Shown: in pieces, positions 17,281 to 26,509 of the stretch
Position numbering within the stretch: position 1 is the first letter of the stretch
How the letters are laid out: each line of letters starts with the position of its first letter
From: Pigmentiphaga sp.
GTDB lineage: Bacteria; Pseudomonadota; Gammaproteobacteria; Burkholderiales; Burkholderiaceae_B
Length of the DNA stretch: 64,000 bases
Assembly (NCBI GenBank): GCA_023228945.1
Contig: JALOAI010000008.1
Span: 1-64,000, forward strand
Direction: 5' to 3'
Notes under the pieces: model-generated
Seen by the model: only the letters and a program-made list of their open reading frames with translations
Databases searched by the model: none
What the model was told of the DNA's origin: nothing
Made by a program: the position numbers and the translations under genes

Positions 17281-18006
17281 TCAGGGAAGCAACTGCAAGC
17301 GATCGTGCGCGGTATTGGCCGCCGGCGTGTCGGCGTAATCGCGAGTGATGCGCTGCAAGGTGGTACGCGCCGCGGAGCGATCACCCAGTTCGATCTGGCA
17401 TCCCGCGATAACCAGCAGCGCATCGGCCGCGCGTGGATGCCGGGGTGCCGCGCTTACCATGGCCTCGAGGCGCTGGATGGCGCTGCGATATTCTTTGGTG
17501 GCATAGAGGCTGCTGCCCCAGTAGAACTGCGCGCTGGGAATCAGGCTGCTGCCGGGATACTGCTGAATGAAGGCCGACATGGCCTGGGCGGCGGCGGAGT
17601 AATCGCCGCGGCGAAACACTTCGATGGCCTGGTCGTAGGCGGTTTGCTCGGCGCCCGAGGCTGATCCATTGCCGTCGGAAGTGTTGGGCCCCGGCGACCC
17701 GGCCTGCCCGGAGGCAAGGCCGGCGTTGCGCCGGAGATCGGACACCTGTTTCTCGAGGGTTTCGAGCCGGCCGCGCATCTGCATGATCTGATGCTGTTGC
17801 GCCTCGATCTGGTTGGCCAATTGCAGACGCCCACGCTGCCCTTCGGTGCGCAAGGCGTCGACTTCCTGGCGCAATTTGAGAATCGCCTGGCGTGCTTCGT
17901 CGTCGCCACCGAAGAACTGGGCCTGAGCGGGGCTGGCCAGCATGGTGGTGCACAACAAAGCGGCGAGACACAGGCGCCGCTGAAAGGGCAGGGGCAGGCG
18001 GGTCAT
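17281..18006 (-). CDS. cpoB: Cell division coordinator CpoB (YbgF)
   Basis: A 241-residue periplasmic protein that in E. coli links peptidoglycan synthesis by PBP1b to outer-membrane constriction by Tol. The signal peptide ends at ASPAQAQ. A coiled coil of about residues 35-90 (ILKLRQEVDALRTEGQ, MQMRGRLETLEKQVSDLR) drives trimerisation. A low-complexity linker follows, then tetratricopeptide repeats from YDQAIEVFRRGDYSAA to the C terminus. It is last in the tol-pal cluster, 21 bases after pal. Confidence 0.93.
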   Translation of the reverse strand: MTRLPLPFQRRLCLAALLCTTMLASPAQAQFFGGDDEARQAILKLRQEVDALRTEGQRGRLQLANQIEAQQHQIMQMRGRLETLEKQVSDLRRNAGLASGQAGSPGPNTSDGNGSASGAEQTAYDQAIEVFRRGDYSAAAQAMSAFIQQYPGSSLIPSAQFYWGSSLYATKEYRSAIQRLEAMVSAAPRHPRAADALLVIAGCQIELGDRSAARTTLQRITRDYADTPAANTAHDRLQLLP

Positions 18007-18027
18007 GCTCGAAACTCCGGAACGGGA

Positions 18028-18546
18028 TTAGCGGCGGTAGCTGAAGTCGGCGCGACGGTTCTCGGCGTAGTCGGCTTCGGTGGAGCCGTGTGCCTTGGGC
18101 CGCTCTTTGCCGAAACTGATGGCTTCGATTTGCTGATCCTGGGCACCCAGCAGCAGTATCGTGCGGCGTACGGCTTCGGAGCGGCGCTGGCCCAGGGCCA
18201 GGTTGTATTCGCTGCTGCCGCGCTGGTCGGTGTTGCCTTCGATCACGACCTGCTGCTGCGGGTTGGCGGCAAGGTAGCGGGCGTGCATCTCGACGACCGG
18301 CCGATATTGCTCGGGGATGCTGTAGCTATCGAACTCGAAGTAGACCGAACGTTGCTGCGCGAGGGGGCTTTGCGGATTGAAGGGACTGTTCTGGTCTACG
18401 CTGCCCGAGGCTACACCGGTGCTGCCGGCACCGGTGGCGCCACTACCGGCGCCCGCGGAATCATCGAGCTTGACCGAGCTCCCGCAGGCTGCCAGGACGG
18501 CGGAAAAACCGACGACGGCAAAGGTTTTCAGGATGGGGTGATTCAT
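18028..18546 (-). CDS. pal: Peptidoglycan-associated lipoprotein Pal
   Basis: A 172-residue outer-membrane lipoprotein that binds peptidoglycan and TolB. The lipobox ending LAAC places the lipidated Cys at residue 21. A glycine/serine-rich linker precedes the OmpA-like domain, which contains VYFEFDSYSIP, VVIEGNTDQRGSSEYNLALG, QRRSEAVRRTIL and SFGKERPKAHG. The diaminopimelate-contacting Asp and Arg of the family lie in those segments. It sits between tolB and cpoB and is co-transcribed with them. Confidence 0.95.
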   Translation of the reverse strand: MNHPILKTFAVVGFSAVLAACGSSVKLDDSAGAGSGATGAGSTGVASGSVDQNSPFNPQSPLAQQRSVYFEFDSYSIPEQYRPVVEMHARYLAANPQQQVVIEGNTDQRGSSEYNLALGQRRSEAVRRTILLLGAQDQQIEAISFGKERPKAHGSTEADYAENRRADFSYRR

Positions 18547-18581
18547 GTTGACTCCAACGGAGAAAGGTACTACCAGGAGGA

Positions 18582-19898
18582 TCAGTTGCCCGTGGCGAAG
18601 GGGCCCCAGGTGGCCGTGGTGACGCCAGCCCCGGCCGCGGACAACGTTTCTCGGGCCAGCCCATCGATCGAATTGACGTTGAGCACGCCGCCCCGTTGGC
18701 TGGAGGTGAACAGCACCATGCCGCCATCGGGTGAGAAACTGGGGGACTGATCGTCGGGCCCGTCGGTGAGCAGGATCTCCTGGCCGGTGGCGAGGTTGAG
18801 TACGGCGATCTGGAAGTTGCCGTTGCGCCGTGTGACGTACAACAATGCCGTGCCGTCGGGCGAGACCTTGGGACTGACGTTGTAACTACCGTTGAAAGTG
18901 AGTCGGGTGGCGTCGCCGCCGTCGATATCCGCGCGATAGATTTGCGGGCTGCCGCCGCGGTCGCTGGTGAACACGATGTGGCGGCCGTCGGGTGTAAAGC
19001 TCGGCTCGGTGTTGATCGTGGACGCTTGGGTGATTCGCCTCAGGTTGGAGCCGTCGGCGTTGACCAGGTAAATCTGCGAGGAGCCGTCGCGCGACAGCAC
19101 CACGGCGAGCTGGTTGCCGTCGGGCGACCACGCCGGGGCGCTATTGTTGCCGCGGAAGTTGGCCACGGGCACGCGCTGCCCGGTGGCGATGTGATGCACA
19201 TAGACCACCGGCTTGCCGGATTCGAAGCTGACGTAGGCGAGCCGGCTGCCGTCGGGCGACCAGGATGGCGAAATGATCGATTCGCGAGACCTCAGGGCCG
19301 TTTGTGCATTGTGGCCATCGGCATCGGCGATCTGAAGCTCATACAGGCCGTTGCGCTTGACGACGAACGCGATGCGGGTGGAAAAGGCGCACTGGGCACC
19401 GCTGAGGATGAGGCAGATGCGATCGGAGACCTGGTGGGCGGCGGCACGCCAGCGATTGGCCTGGCCCGAGAAGCTCATGCCGTCGATCGCGGCTTGTTGG
19501 ACGGTGTCGACCAGGCGATAGCGGATCTCGAGCTGGGAGCCCGCCACGCGGGAAGAGCCGAAGGCCAGCGCATTGGCGCCGCGTTCGCGCCAGACGGAGT
19601 AGTCGACCGCGGCGTCGACGTCGAGGACATAGTCGCCGGTGTTGACGGTGCGAAAGAGCCCGGAGCGGCGGAGATCGGCGCGCACGACTTCGGCGATCTG
19701 GCGGCCCTGTGCGGCGTTGGTGTCGGCGAAATCGGTAACGGCAATGGGGTACTGATTGGCACCGGCACCGGAGATCTCGACCTCGAGCTGAGCGTAGGCC
19801 GCGCCGGAAAGGAACCCGAACAGTGCGCAGGACGCGGCCACGCTGCGCCGCAATAGGCGGCCGGCGGACGGAGCGGAGAGGGGGCGAGTGGCAGTCAT
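18582..19898 (-). CDS. tolB: Tol-Pal translocation protein TolB
   Basis: A 438-residue periplasmic protein with an N-terminal alpha/beta domain and a C-terminal six-bladed beta-propeller that binds Pal or TolA. The signal peptide ends GAAYAQ. Propeller blades are visible as repeated ISPSWSPDGSRLAYVS, APAWSPDGNQLAVVLS, EPSFTPDGRHIVFTS, VSPKVSPDGTALLYVT and SPSFSPDGGMVLFTS motifs. It starts 23 bases after the tolA stop. Confidence 0.95.
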   Translation of the reverse strand: MTATRPLSAPSAGRLLRRSVAASCALFGFLSGAAYAQLEVEISGAGANQYPIAVTDFADTNAAQGRQIAEVVRADLRRSGLFRTVNTGDYVLDVDAAVDYSVWRERGANALAFGSSRVAGSQLEIRYRLVDTVQQAAIDGMSFSGQANRWRAAAHQVSDRICLILSGAQCAFSTRIAFVVKRNGLYELQIADADGHNAQTALRSRESIISPSWSPDGSRLAYVSFESGKPVVYVHHIATGQRVPVANFRGNNSAPAWSPDGNQLAVVLSRDGSSQIYLVNADGSNLRRITQASTINTEPSFTPDGRHIVFTSDRGGSPQIYRADIDGGDATRLTFNGSYNVSPKVSPDGTALLYVTRRNGNFQIAVLNLATGQEILLTDGPDDQSPSFSPDGGMVLFTSSQRGGVLNVNSIDGLARETLSAAGAGVTTATWGPFATGN

Positions 19899-19921
19899 GG
19901 GTGGCTAGACGGTCCGTGAAG

Positions 19922-21169
19922 TCAGTCGAACATGTTGTAGCGCACGTCTATGGTAGACGGAAAACGGCCGGAGGGGGGGCGAGGGAAGGGATCGCAGCGC
20001 TGGATACCTGTCAGCACGGCGCGATCGAAAGCCGAAACCCCGGACGAGCGCAACAATTGCGGTCTGCCCAGCTGGCGGCCGTTGCCGTCGAGCTGAACGC
20101 GATAAATGCTGTACGGATTACCGCTGACGGAATCGCGATTGGCGGGATAGATCACACCGGGTTGCACGCAGGAACGCACCATGGCGCCGTAGCCGCCATC
20201 GCCGGCCTGGCTGCGCGCCGCGGTACCGCCGCCGATGCCCGCCGCGCGCGAGGCGGCCGATTGGAAAGCCTCGCGCAGCTTGCGTTCCTCGGCCGCGGCC
20301 TTCTCTGCAGCGGCTTTCTCGGCAGCGGCCTTTTCCGCGGCGGCCTTCTCGGCCGCGCGTTTCTTCTCGGCGGCGGCTTTCTCCGCGGCCGCCTTTTCGG
20401 CGGCGCGCTTCTCTGCAGCGGCTTTCTCGGCTGCCGCCTTTTCTGCGGCGGCCTTCTCTGCAGCGGCTTTTTCAGCAGCAGCCTTCTCTGCAGCAGCCTT
20501 TTCTGCGGCGGCTTTTTCCGCGGCCGCCTTTTCGGCGGCACGCTTCTCGGCTGCGGCTTTCTCGGCTGCCGCCTTCTCAGCGGCGGCCTTTGCGGCCGCG
20601 GCTTTCTCTGCCGCAGCTTTCTCGGCAGCGGCCTTTTCTGCCGCTGCCTTCTCTGCCGCCGCTTTTTCCGCCGCCGCCTTCTCTTCGAGGCGACGCTGTT
20701 CGAGCTCACGCTGGCGCTCGTCTTCACGCCGGCGGCGCTCCAGCTCGGCTTCGCGCTGGGCGGCGCGTTTCTCGGCTTCGGCTTCGCGACGTTTGCGGGC
20801 CTCTTCGGCTTCCCGCTTGCGCTTTTCGTCTTCCAGGGCGATGTCGGCCTTGACGGCCTCCGCGACCTCGGGTTCGGGTTCGGGCGTCGGTTCCGGCGGC
20901 GGCGGAGCCGCTGGTGCCGGCGGCTCGGGCTCGGGTTGGGGCGGCGGCGGTTCCGACGAGGGCTCGGGCGGAGGGTCGGCGTCGTCTACGGCGCGGGGTT
21001 CCGGCAGGGCGGCCCACATTTCGGCCTGCAGGGGCTGCGCCTCGCGCGGTTGCCACAGCATGCCGATGACCAGGGCCACGACCAGCAAGACGTGCAGAGT
21101 CACCGCCAGCGCCAAGGCGCGTCCCGGGCGTTCCAGAGAGAGAGTCTGCGGGTTGGAGTCTTGTGGCAT
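19922..21169 (-). CDS. tolA: Tol-Pal envelope protein TolA
   Basis: A 415-residue inner-membrane protein that spans the periplasm and transmits proton-motive energy from TolQR. One membrane helix at about residues 17-39 (ALALAVTLHVLLVVALVIG) is followed by a proline/glutamate-rich segment (65-105) and a long charged helix. About 25 pentapeptides of AAAEK type occupy residues 165-290. The C-terminal domain (residues 330-415) contains YPANRDSVSGNPYSIYRVQL, two cysteines, and PSTIDVRYNMFD. The helix is strikingly regular; see the separate repeat entry. It lies 41 bases after tolR. Confidence 0.93.
   Translation of the reverse strand: MPQDSNPQTLSLERPGRALALAVTLHVLLVVALVIGMLWQPREAQPLQAEMWAALPEPRAVDDADPPPEPSSEPPPPQPEPEPPAPAAPPPPEPTPEPEPEVAEAVKADIALEDEKRKREAEEARKRREAEAEKRAAQREAELERRRREDERQRELEQRRLEEKAAAEKAAAEKAAAEKAAAEKAAAEKAAAAKAAAEKAAAEKAAAEKRAAEKAAAEKAAAEKAAAEKAAAEKAAAEKAAAEKAAAEKAAAEKRAAEKAAAEKAAAEKKRAAEKAAAEKAAAEKAAAEKAAAEERKLREAFQSAASRAAGIGGGTAARSQAGDGGYGAMVRSCVQPGVIYPANRDSVSGNPYSIYRVQLDGNGRQLGRPQLLRSSGVSAFDRAVLTGIQRCDPFPRPPSGRFPSTIDVRYNMFD
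20300..20677. repeat. 15-base tandem repeat encoding TolA AAAEK pentapeptides
   Basis: About 25 near-identical 15-base units encode AAAEK, with variants AAAAK, RAAEK and KRAAEK. Synonymous positions differ between units, so the repeat is clearer in protein than in DNA. Unit number may vary between strains through recombination or slippage, and would change the length of the periplasmic helix in steps of five residues. Confidence 0.8.
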
Positions 21170-21210
21170 GCCGTGACGGAAAAAACGGAGAAAATCAGAG
21201 CCGGCGGGCC

Positions 21211-21657
21211 CTAGTGGTCGGCGCTGCGCTGCTGCACCAGCAGCCCCACCCGCTCGACACCTTCGCGCCGGAGTTCGTCCATGACGTCGACCACGGTATC
21301 GTAGGTTACGCGGCCATCGGCGGCGATGACCACGGGTTGATCGGGCTGGCTGGCCTGGCGGCTGCGCAGGAAGTCGCTCAGCTCGCTACGTGCAATGGGA
21401 CTCAATTCGGCCTGGCCTTGTTCCAGGTCGCGCACCGAGAGCACGCCATCGGCGGCGATCTGGACTTCGATCGGCCGCACCGGCACCTCGGCGGCGCGCT
21501 GCGTGACGGACGGCAGCTCGATGAGTCCTGGAGCGACGATGGGCGCGGTGACCATGAAAATCACCAGCAGCACGAGCATGACGTCGATATAGGGAACGAC
21601 GTTGATTTCGTTCTTCATGCGGCGCGCCGGCCGCCCGTCGGAGCGAAGGACGCGCAT
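21211..21657 (-). CDS. tolR: Tol-Pal proton-channel protein TolR
   Basis: A 148-residue ExbD/TolR protein with one N-terminal membrane helix (NVVPYIDVMLVLLVIFMVTAP) containing the proton-path Asp. A periplasmic domain ends in a conserved VVIAADGRVTYDTVVDVMD segment. Its start overlaps the tolQ stop as TGATG, so the two are translationally coupled. It works in a 5:2 type complex with TolQ to energise TolA. Confidence 0.94.
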   Translation of the reverse strand: MRVLRSDGRPARRMKNEINVVPYIDVMLVLLVIFMVTAPIVAPGLIELPSVTQRAAEVPVRPIEVQIAADGVLSVRDLEQGQAELSPIARSELSDFLRSRQASQPDQPVVIAADGRVTYDTVVDVMDELRREGVERVGLLVQQRSADH

Positions 21658-22331
21658 CAGCGTACCTGCCGTTGGAGGATGTTGAGGAATTCGTCGATGA
21701 AGCTGTCGAAACGGACCGCCAGGCGATCGACGTCGTGCGTAAAGCGGTTATAGGCCACCACGGCTGGAATCGCGGCGAACAGACCGATGGCGGTGGCGAT
21801 CAGGGCTTCGGCGATACCGGGCGCCACCGCTGCCAGGGTGACCTGTTCGGCGCCGGCCAGGCCGACGAAGGCGTGCATGATGCCCCAGACGGTGCCCAGG
21901 AGACCGATGTAGGGGCTGACCGAACCCGTGGTGGCCAGGAAGGCCAGGTGACGGTCGAGAGAATCCATTTCGCGCTGAAAGGCGGCGCGCATGGCGCGGC
22001 GGGCGCCATCGAGCACCGCCGGGCCTTCGGTGTGGCTTTTGCGTGCCTTGAGGAACTCGGCCATGCCAGCCTCGAAGATCCGGGCCTCGGCGCCGTGTTC
22101 CAGGCGCTGGGTAGCCACGGCGTGATGCAGCATGGTGAGGTCGCCACCCGACCAGAAATCGTTCTCGAATTTCTCGGTTTGACGCTGGGTGCGCTTGAGC
22201 GTGGCCATCTTGCTGAAGATGTAGGTCCACGACATGATGGAGATCACGACCAGGAGGGCCATGACCAACTGAACCGGGATGCTGGCCTGCAGGATCAGTG
22301 ACAGTATCGACAGTTCCTGGGTGGGATTCAT
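21657..22331 (-). CDS. tolQ: Tol-Pal proton-channel protein TolQ
   Basis: A 224-residue inner-membrane protein of the ExbB/MotA family with three membrane helices: VQLVMALLVVISIMSWTYIF near the N terminus, SVSPYIGLLGTVWGIMHAF, and GIAEALIATAIGLFAAIPAV. The latter two line the proton channel. The true start MNPTQEL at 22331 is chosen from family alignment; upstream frame to 22517 lies inside ybgC. It is 32 bases after ybgC. Confidence 0.95.
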   Translation of the reverse strand: MNPTQELSILSLILQASIPVQLVMALLVVISIMSWTYIFSKMATLKRTQRQTEKFENDFWSGGDLTMLHHAVATQRLEHGAEARIFEAGMAEFLKARKSHTEGPAVLDGARRAMRAAFQREMDSLDRHLAFLATTGSVSPYIGLLGTVWGIMHAFVGLAGAEQVTLAAVAPGIAEALIATAIGLFAAIPAVVAYNRFTHDVDRLAVRFDSFIDEFLNILQRQVR

Positions 22332-22363
22332 GGAAGAAACCTTCGGCGAAGAAAGTGGAGGGA

Positions 22364-22822
22364 TTAATGGGTTGGCCGGCCGCCGGCGGGCGGCTCGACG
22401 AGTTGGGCAAGAATCGTCGCCACGGGCGAGGGCAGCGCGGCGGGCCGGAAGCCTTGGGCTTCGAGGCAGCCAACCTCGATCACGGCGCTCGCCAGCGGCT
22501 GATCGTCGCGATGGCATTCTTGCCGGAACTGGAGCGACGCCCGGCCCAGCCGGGTGAGATGGCTGCGGATCCGCAGAACATCATCGAGCCTGGCTGGTGC
22601 CTGGAAACGGGTGTCGGCGCGACGCACGACGAACAGACGATCGTAATCGTGGATCATGGCCTGCTGGCCGAAACCGAGGGCGCGCAGCCATTCGGTACGC
22701 GCGCGTTCGAAAAACCTGAGGTAATTGGCGTGGTACACCACACCGCCGGCATCGGTGTCTTCGTAGTAGACCCGGATCGAAAACTCGAACGGCGTTGGCA
22801 AGGTGCTGCTGGCGGCAGGCAT
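22364..22822 (-). CDS. ybgC: Tol-Pal-associated acyl-CoA thioesterase YbgC
   Basis: A 152-residue hotdog-fold thioesterase of the 4-hydroxybenzoyl-CoA thioesterase group, usually the first gene of tol-pal operons and linked to phospholipid metabolism at the division site. The catalytic Asp lies in YYEDTDAGGVVYHANYLRFF, followed by ERARTEWLR. The start at 22822 is set by the family N terminus; the frame opens at 22921. The 216 bases up to ruvB hold no other gene. Confidence 0.93.
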   Translation of the reverse strand: MPAASSTLPTPFEFSIRVYYEDTDAGGVVYHANYLRFFERARTEWLRALGFGQQAMIHDYDRLFVVRRADTRFQAPARLDDVLRIRSHLTRLGRASLQFRQECHRDDQPLASAVIEVGCLEAQGFRPAALPSPVATILAQLVEPPAGGRPTH

Positions 22823-23038
22823 GGCGGGCCCGAAAATCGGACAAACCGAAATTGTAGCGGTTTGCCGGCAGTGGGGAAGCATAGCCCGCAACAGTTTGCG
22901 ACAGTCGTGTGGCGGGATCATGGCCGGTGCCAGGCATGGGGCATGGCCCTGCCGCGCCGGGCCAGGAGGGAATCCACGCCGGGCTGCGCCGCCGGCATGC
23001 CGTGCGTGTGGTGGAGTGTGGCGTGGCGGACGTCCGGC

Positions 23039-24100
<1,062 letters not shown>

Positions 24101-24126
24101 AAGCGTGTGTGAGGGGCCGGACGGGG

Positions 24127-24142
24127 CTGGGCATCTATCCAG
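24127..24142. promoter_or_regulatory. Weak LexA-like box upstream of ruvB
   Basis: CTGGGCATCTATCCAG fits CTG-N10-CAG and is symmetrical at both ends, 27 bases before the ruvB start. The centre is not as AT-rich as a strong SOS box. ruvB is SOS-regulated in several bacteria, so the position is sensible, but chance is not excluded. The rest of the 312-base interval 24101-24412 shows no gene or clear promoter. Confidence 0.3.
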
Positions 24143-24412
24143 TAGTGCCGCCAGCTCGCATGGTAGCAGCCCGTGGGCCATCGCGCCAACGCCGGATGGC
24201 GCCGGCCCGATCCGGCTATCCCTTACACTTGGGGCGGTGGATACACCTCGCCCGCGAGAGGCCGCCAGCGCCGTCTCGCTGCATTTTGTCGCTAAATATC
24301 CGATAACCACGCCCACCGGCGGTCCGGCGGGCGCCGGGGAGCCTTGCAGCCGTGCCGTCCGCCGCGGGCGGTGCAGCGCTTCGATCGGAGGTCGTTTGAA
24401 CAGGAGCTTCTC

Positions 24413-25267
24413 ATGCTGGAATTGTTGAGCGAACACCGGTGCTTCGGCGGCCGGCAGCGTTATTACCGCCATGCCTCGGCGGTAATCGGATTGCCGATGC
24501 GGTTTTCCGTCTATCTGCCGCCCCAGGCCGAGGCCGGCGCGCGCATGCCCACCCTGTTTTATCTTGCCGGCCTGACCTGCACCGAAGAAACCTTCATGAT
24601 CAAGGGCGGTGCGCAGCGGTTGGCGGCCGAGTACGGCATGATGCTGGTGGCGCCCGATACCAGCCCGCGCGGCGCCAGCCTGCCGGGCGAAACCGACAAT
24701 TGGGACTTCGGCGTGGGCGCCGGCTTTTATGTCGACGCCACGCAGGCGCCCTGGAGCCAGTATTACCGGATGTACAGCTACATCGTGCAGGAGCTGTTCG
24801 GCCTGGTCACCACCGAGCTCCCCGGCGATGCCATGCGTACGGGGATCTTCGGCCACTCGATGGGCGGCCATGGCGCGCTGGTGCTCGCGCTGCGCAATCC
24901 CGAGCGTTTCCGCAGCGTTTCGGCGTTTGCGCCGATCGCGGCCCCCAGCCAGTGCGATTGGGGCAAGAAGGCCCTCGGCGGGTACCTGGGCCCGGACACC
25001 GCAAACTGGGAGCCGTACGACGCCACGGCGCTCATGCAGGTCATGCGCTCGCCATTTCCCAATGGCATCCTGATCGACCAGGGCATGTCCGATCAATTCC
25101 TGCATCAACTGCATCCGGGCGCCTTCGAAGTGGCGTGCCAGAAGGCCGGCCAACCGCTCACCCTGCGCCGCCACGATGGCTACGACCACGGCTACTACTT
25201 CATTTCCACCTTCATGGCCGACCACCTGGCGCACCATGCGCGCGAGCTGGGAGCGGTTTCAGCCTGA
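24413..25267 (+). CDS. fghA: S-formylglutathione hydrolase
   Basis: A 284-residue esterase-D type serine hydrolase that releases formate and glutathione from S-formylglutathione, the last step of glutathione-dependent formaldehyde detoxification. It shows YLAGLTCTEETFMIKGGAQR, the nucleophile GHSMGGHGALVLAL, and the catalytic His in DGYDHGYYF. AGGAG lies seven bases before ATG 24413. No glutathione-dependent formaldehyde dehydrogenase gene is adjacent. It is divergent from ruvB and convergent with the btuF-like gene. Confidence 0.93.
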   Translation: MLELLSEHRCFGGRQRYYRHASAVIGLPMRFSVYLPPQAEAGARMPTLFYLAGLTCTEETFMIKGGAQRLAAEYGMMLVAPDTSPRGASLPGETDNWDFGVGAGFYVDATQAPWSQYYRMYSYIVQELFGLVTTELPGDAMRTGIFGHSMGGHGALVLALRNPERFRSVSAFAPIAAPSQCDWGKKALGGYLGPDTANWEPYDATALMQVMRSPFPNGILIDQGMSDQFLHQLHPGAFEVACQKAGQPLTLRRHDGYDHGYYFISTFMADHLAHHARELGAVSA

Positions 25268-25343
25268 ATCCCCGGGCAGCAATTGCCCAGGCTGCCCGCG
25301 CCTCGTCTCGTTTGCAAGGTGCGGGGCGCTTTGTGGCGCGGGC

Positions 25344-26504
25344 TCAAAGCCGATGCGCGGCGCCCCGAGCTCGCCGCTCGTCGAGTTCCCGGCAAAGCGC
25401 TTCGGCGCCATCGAGCAGACGTGGCCCCGGCCGTACCAGCCAGTCGGGGTCGATCAACAGCGGGTCGGCGGCCGCCGGCAGCGCCGGCGCCAGGCGCCGC
25501 CAGGTATGGCGTGCGGCTTGCCGGGCCGCCGGCTCGGGCCGCCGCGTCACCAGAATCACGTCGGGCCGCCGGCGCAGGAGATCTTCCAGTTCCACCTGCG
25601 GCGCCACCAGGGGGGCGTTGGCGAACACATTGCGGGCGCCGCAGAGCGTCAGGACTTCGTCGATCACGTGATCGCGGTTCAGCGTATACAGCGGATCGTG
25701 CCCGATTTCCAGAAAGACATCGAGTAGCGGCTGGCGCTCGGCCTGGCTGATGCGCAAGCGTTCCAGCCGTTGCCGCCATTGCGCCGCCGCGTGGTGGGCT
25801 ACGTCCGTGGTACCCATAAGAACGCCCAGCGCTTCGATCTGGCCGGGGATCTCATCCAGCCGGCGCGGCGCGCTGATGAAAACCGGGATGTCCAGCGTTT
25901 CGAGTACGGATTGGAGCATGTGCAGCGGCGACTCCAGCCAGCCGACGATCAGATCGGGCTGGAGCGCGGCCAGGCGCTCGGGATCGATGCGAAAGGCATC
26001 TCCCACCGAAGGCCGGCCATCTTCCGTGGGGGCCTGATCGTCGTCTCGAATCGCACCCACGAGCTGGCCGAGTCCGCCCGCGGCGGCCAGCAACTCGGTG
26101 GCGTGGGGCGCCAGGGTGACGACGCGCCGGGCCGGCTGGGCCAGCCGGATAACGACGCCTCGGCTATCGTGCGCCTCCACCGACGAGCTTGCCGTCGGTG
26201 GAGCGTTCGCGCCAGCGGAACCGGCTGTCAACGACCTGTCGAGGATGCCCGGCCCCGCCATCGCCTGCCGCGCCTTGCCAACCGCCGGCAGGAAGCGTTC
26301 GGCGCGAGGTGGCCCCAGTGCGGGCTGGACTCGTGCCGGCCCTGGGGTGGCTTCCGCTGCCTCCGATTCTCTCGCGATGTTCGCCAGGCTTGCGCCCGGC
26401 GCTAGCGCCGCGGTGCTCCAGCCTTCCGCCAATGAGGCGCTGGGGAGGACGATGGCGGCGAAGACAAGGATCTTTGCCAGGCGGGCGCGGTGGTGTTGGT
26501 GCAC
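25344..26504 (-). CDS. Periplasmic cobalamin-binding protein (BtuF-like)
   Basis: A periplasmic binding protein of the ABC cobalamin/Fe(III) group. The binding domain begins at RRVVTLAPHATELLAAAGG and contains DPERLAALQPDLIVGW, then LEIGHDPLYTLNRDHVIDEV and RRRPDVILVTRRPEP. The first ATG (26261) would leave no signal peptide. A GTG at 26504, five bases past btuB, starts a basic-hydrophobic segment ending LPSASLAEGW that looks like a signal peptide, and is chosen (386 residues). This adds an unusual 60-80 residue Ala/Pro-rich linker before the domain. No ABC permease or ATPase gene is in the window. Ligand assignment rests mainly on the btuB and riboswitch context. Confidence 0.8.
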   Translation of the reverse strand: MHQHHRARLAKILVFAAIVLPSASLAEGWSTAALAPGASLANIARESEAAEATPGPARVQPALGPPRAERFLPAVGKARQAMAGPGILDRSLTAGSAGANAPPTASSSVEAHDSRGVVIRLAQPARRVVTLAPHATELLAAAGGLGQLVGAIRDDDQAPTEDGRPSVGDAFRIDPERLAALQPDLIVGWLESPLHMLQSVLETLDIPVFISAPRRLDEIPGQIEALGVLMGTTDVAHHAAAQWRQRLERLRISQAERQPLLDVFLEIGHDPLYTLNRDHVIDEVLTLCGARNVFANAPLVAPQVELEDLLRRRPDVILVTRRPEPAARQAARHTWRRLAPALPAAADPLLIDPDWLVRPGPRLLDGAEALCRELDERRARGAAHRL

Positions 26505-26509
26505 GATAC

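Noticed and set aside
20235..21176. 313-codon plus-strand frame rich in AAFS repeats opposite tolA
   Set aside because: It is the complement of the TolA pentapeptide repeat and has no independent start signal or family match.
24101..25237. Extension of the ruvB frame by 379 codons upstream
   Set aside because: The extension overlaps fghA on the other strand and has no RuvB-like or other recognisable sequence; the family start is at 24100.
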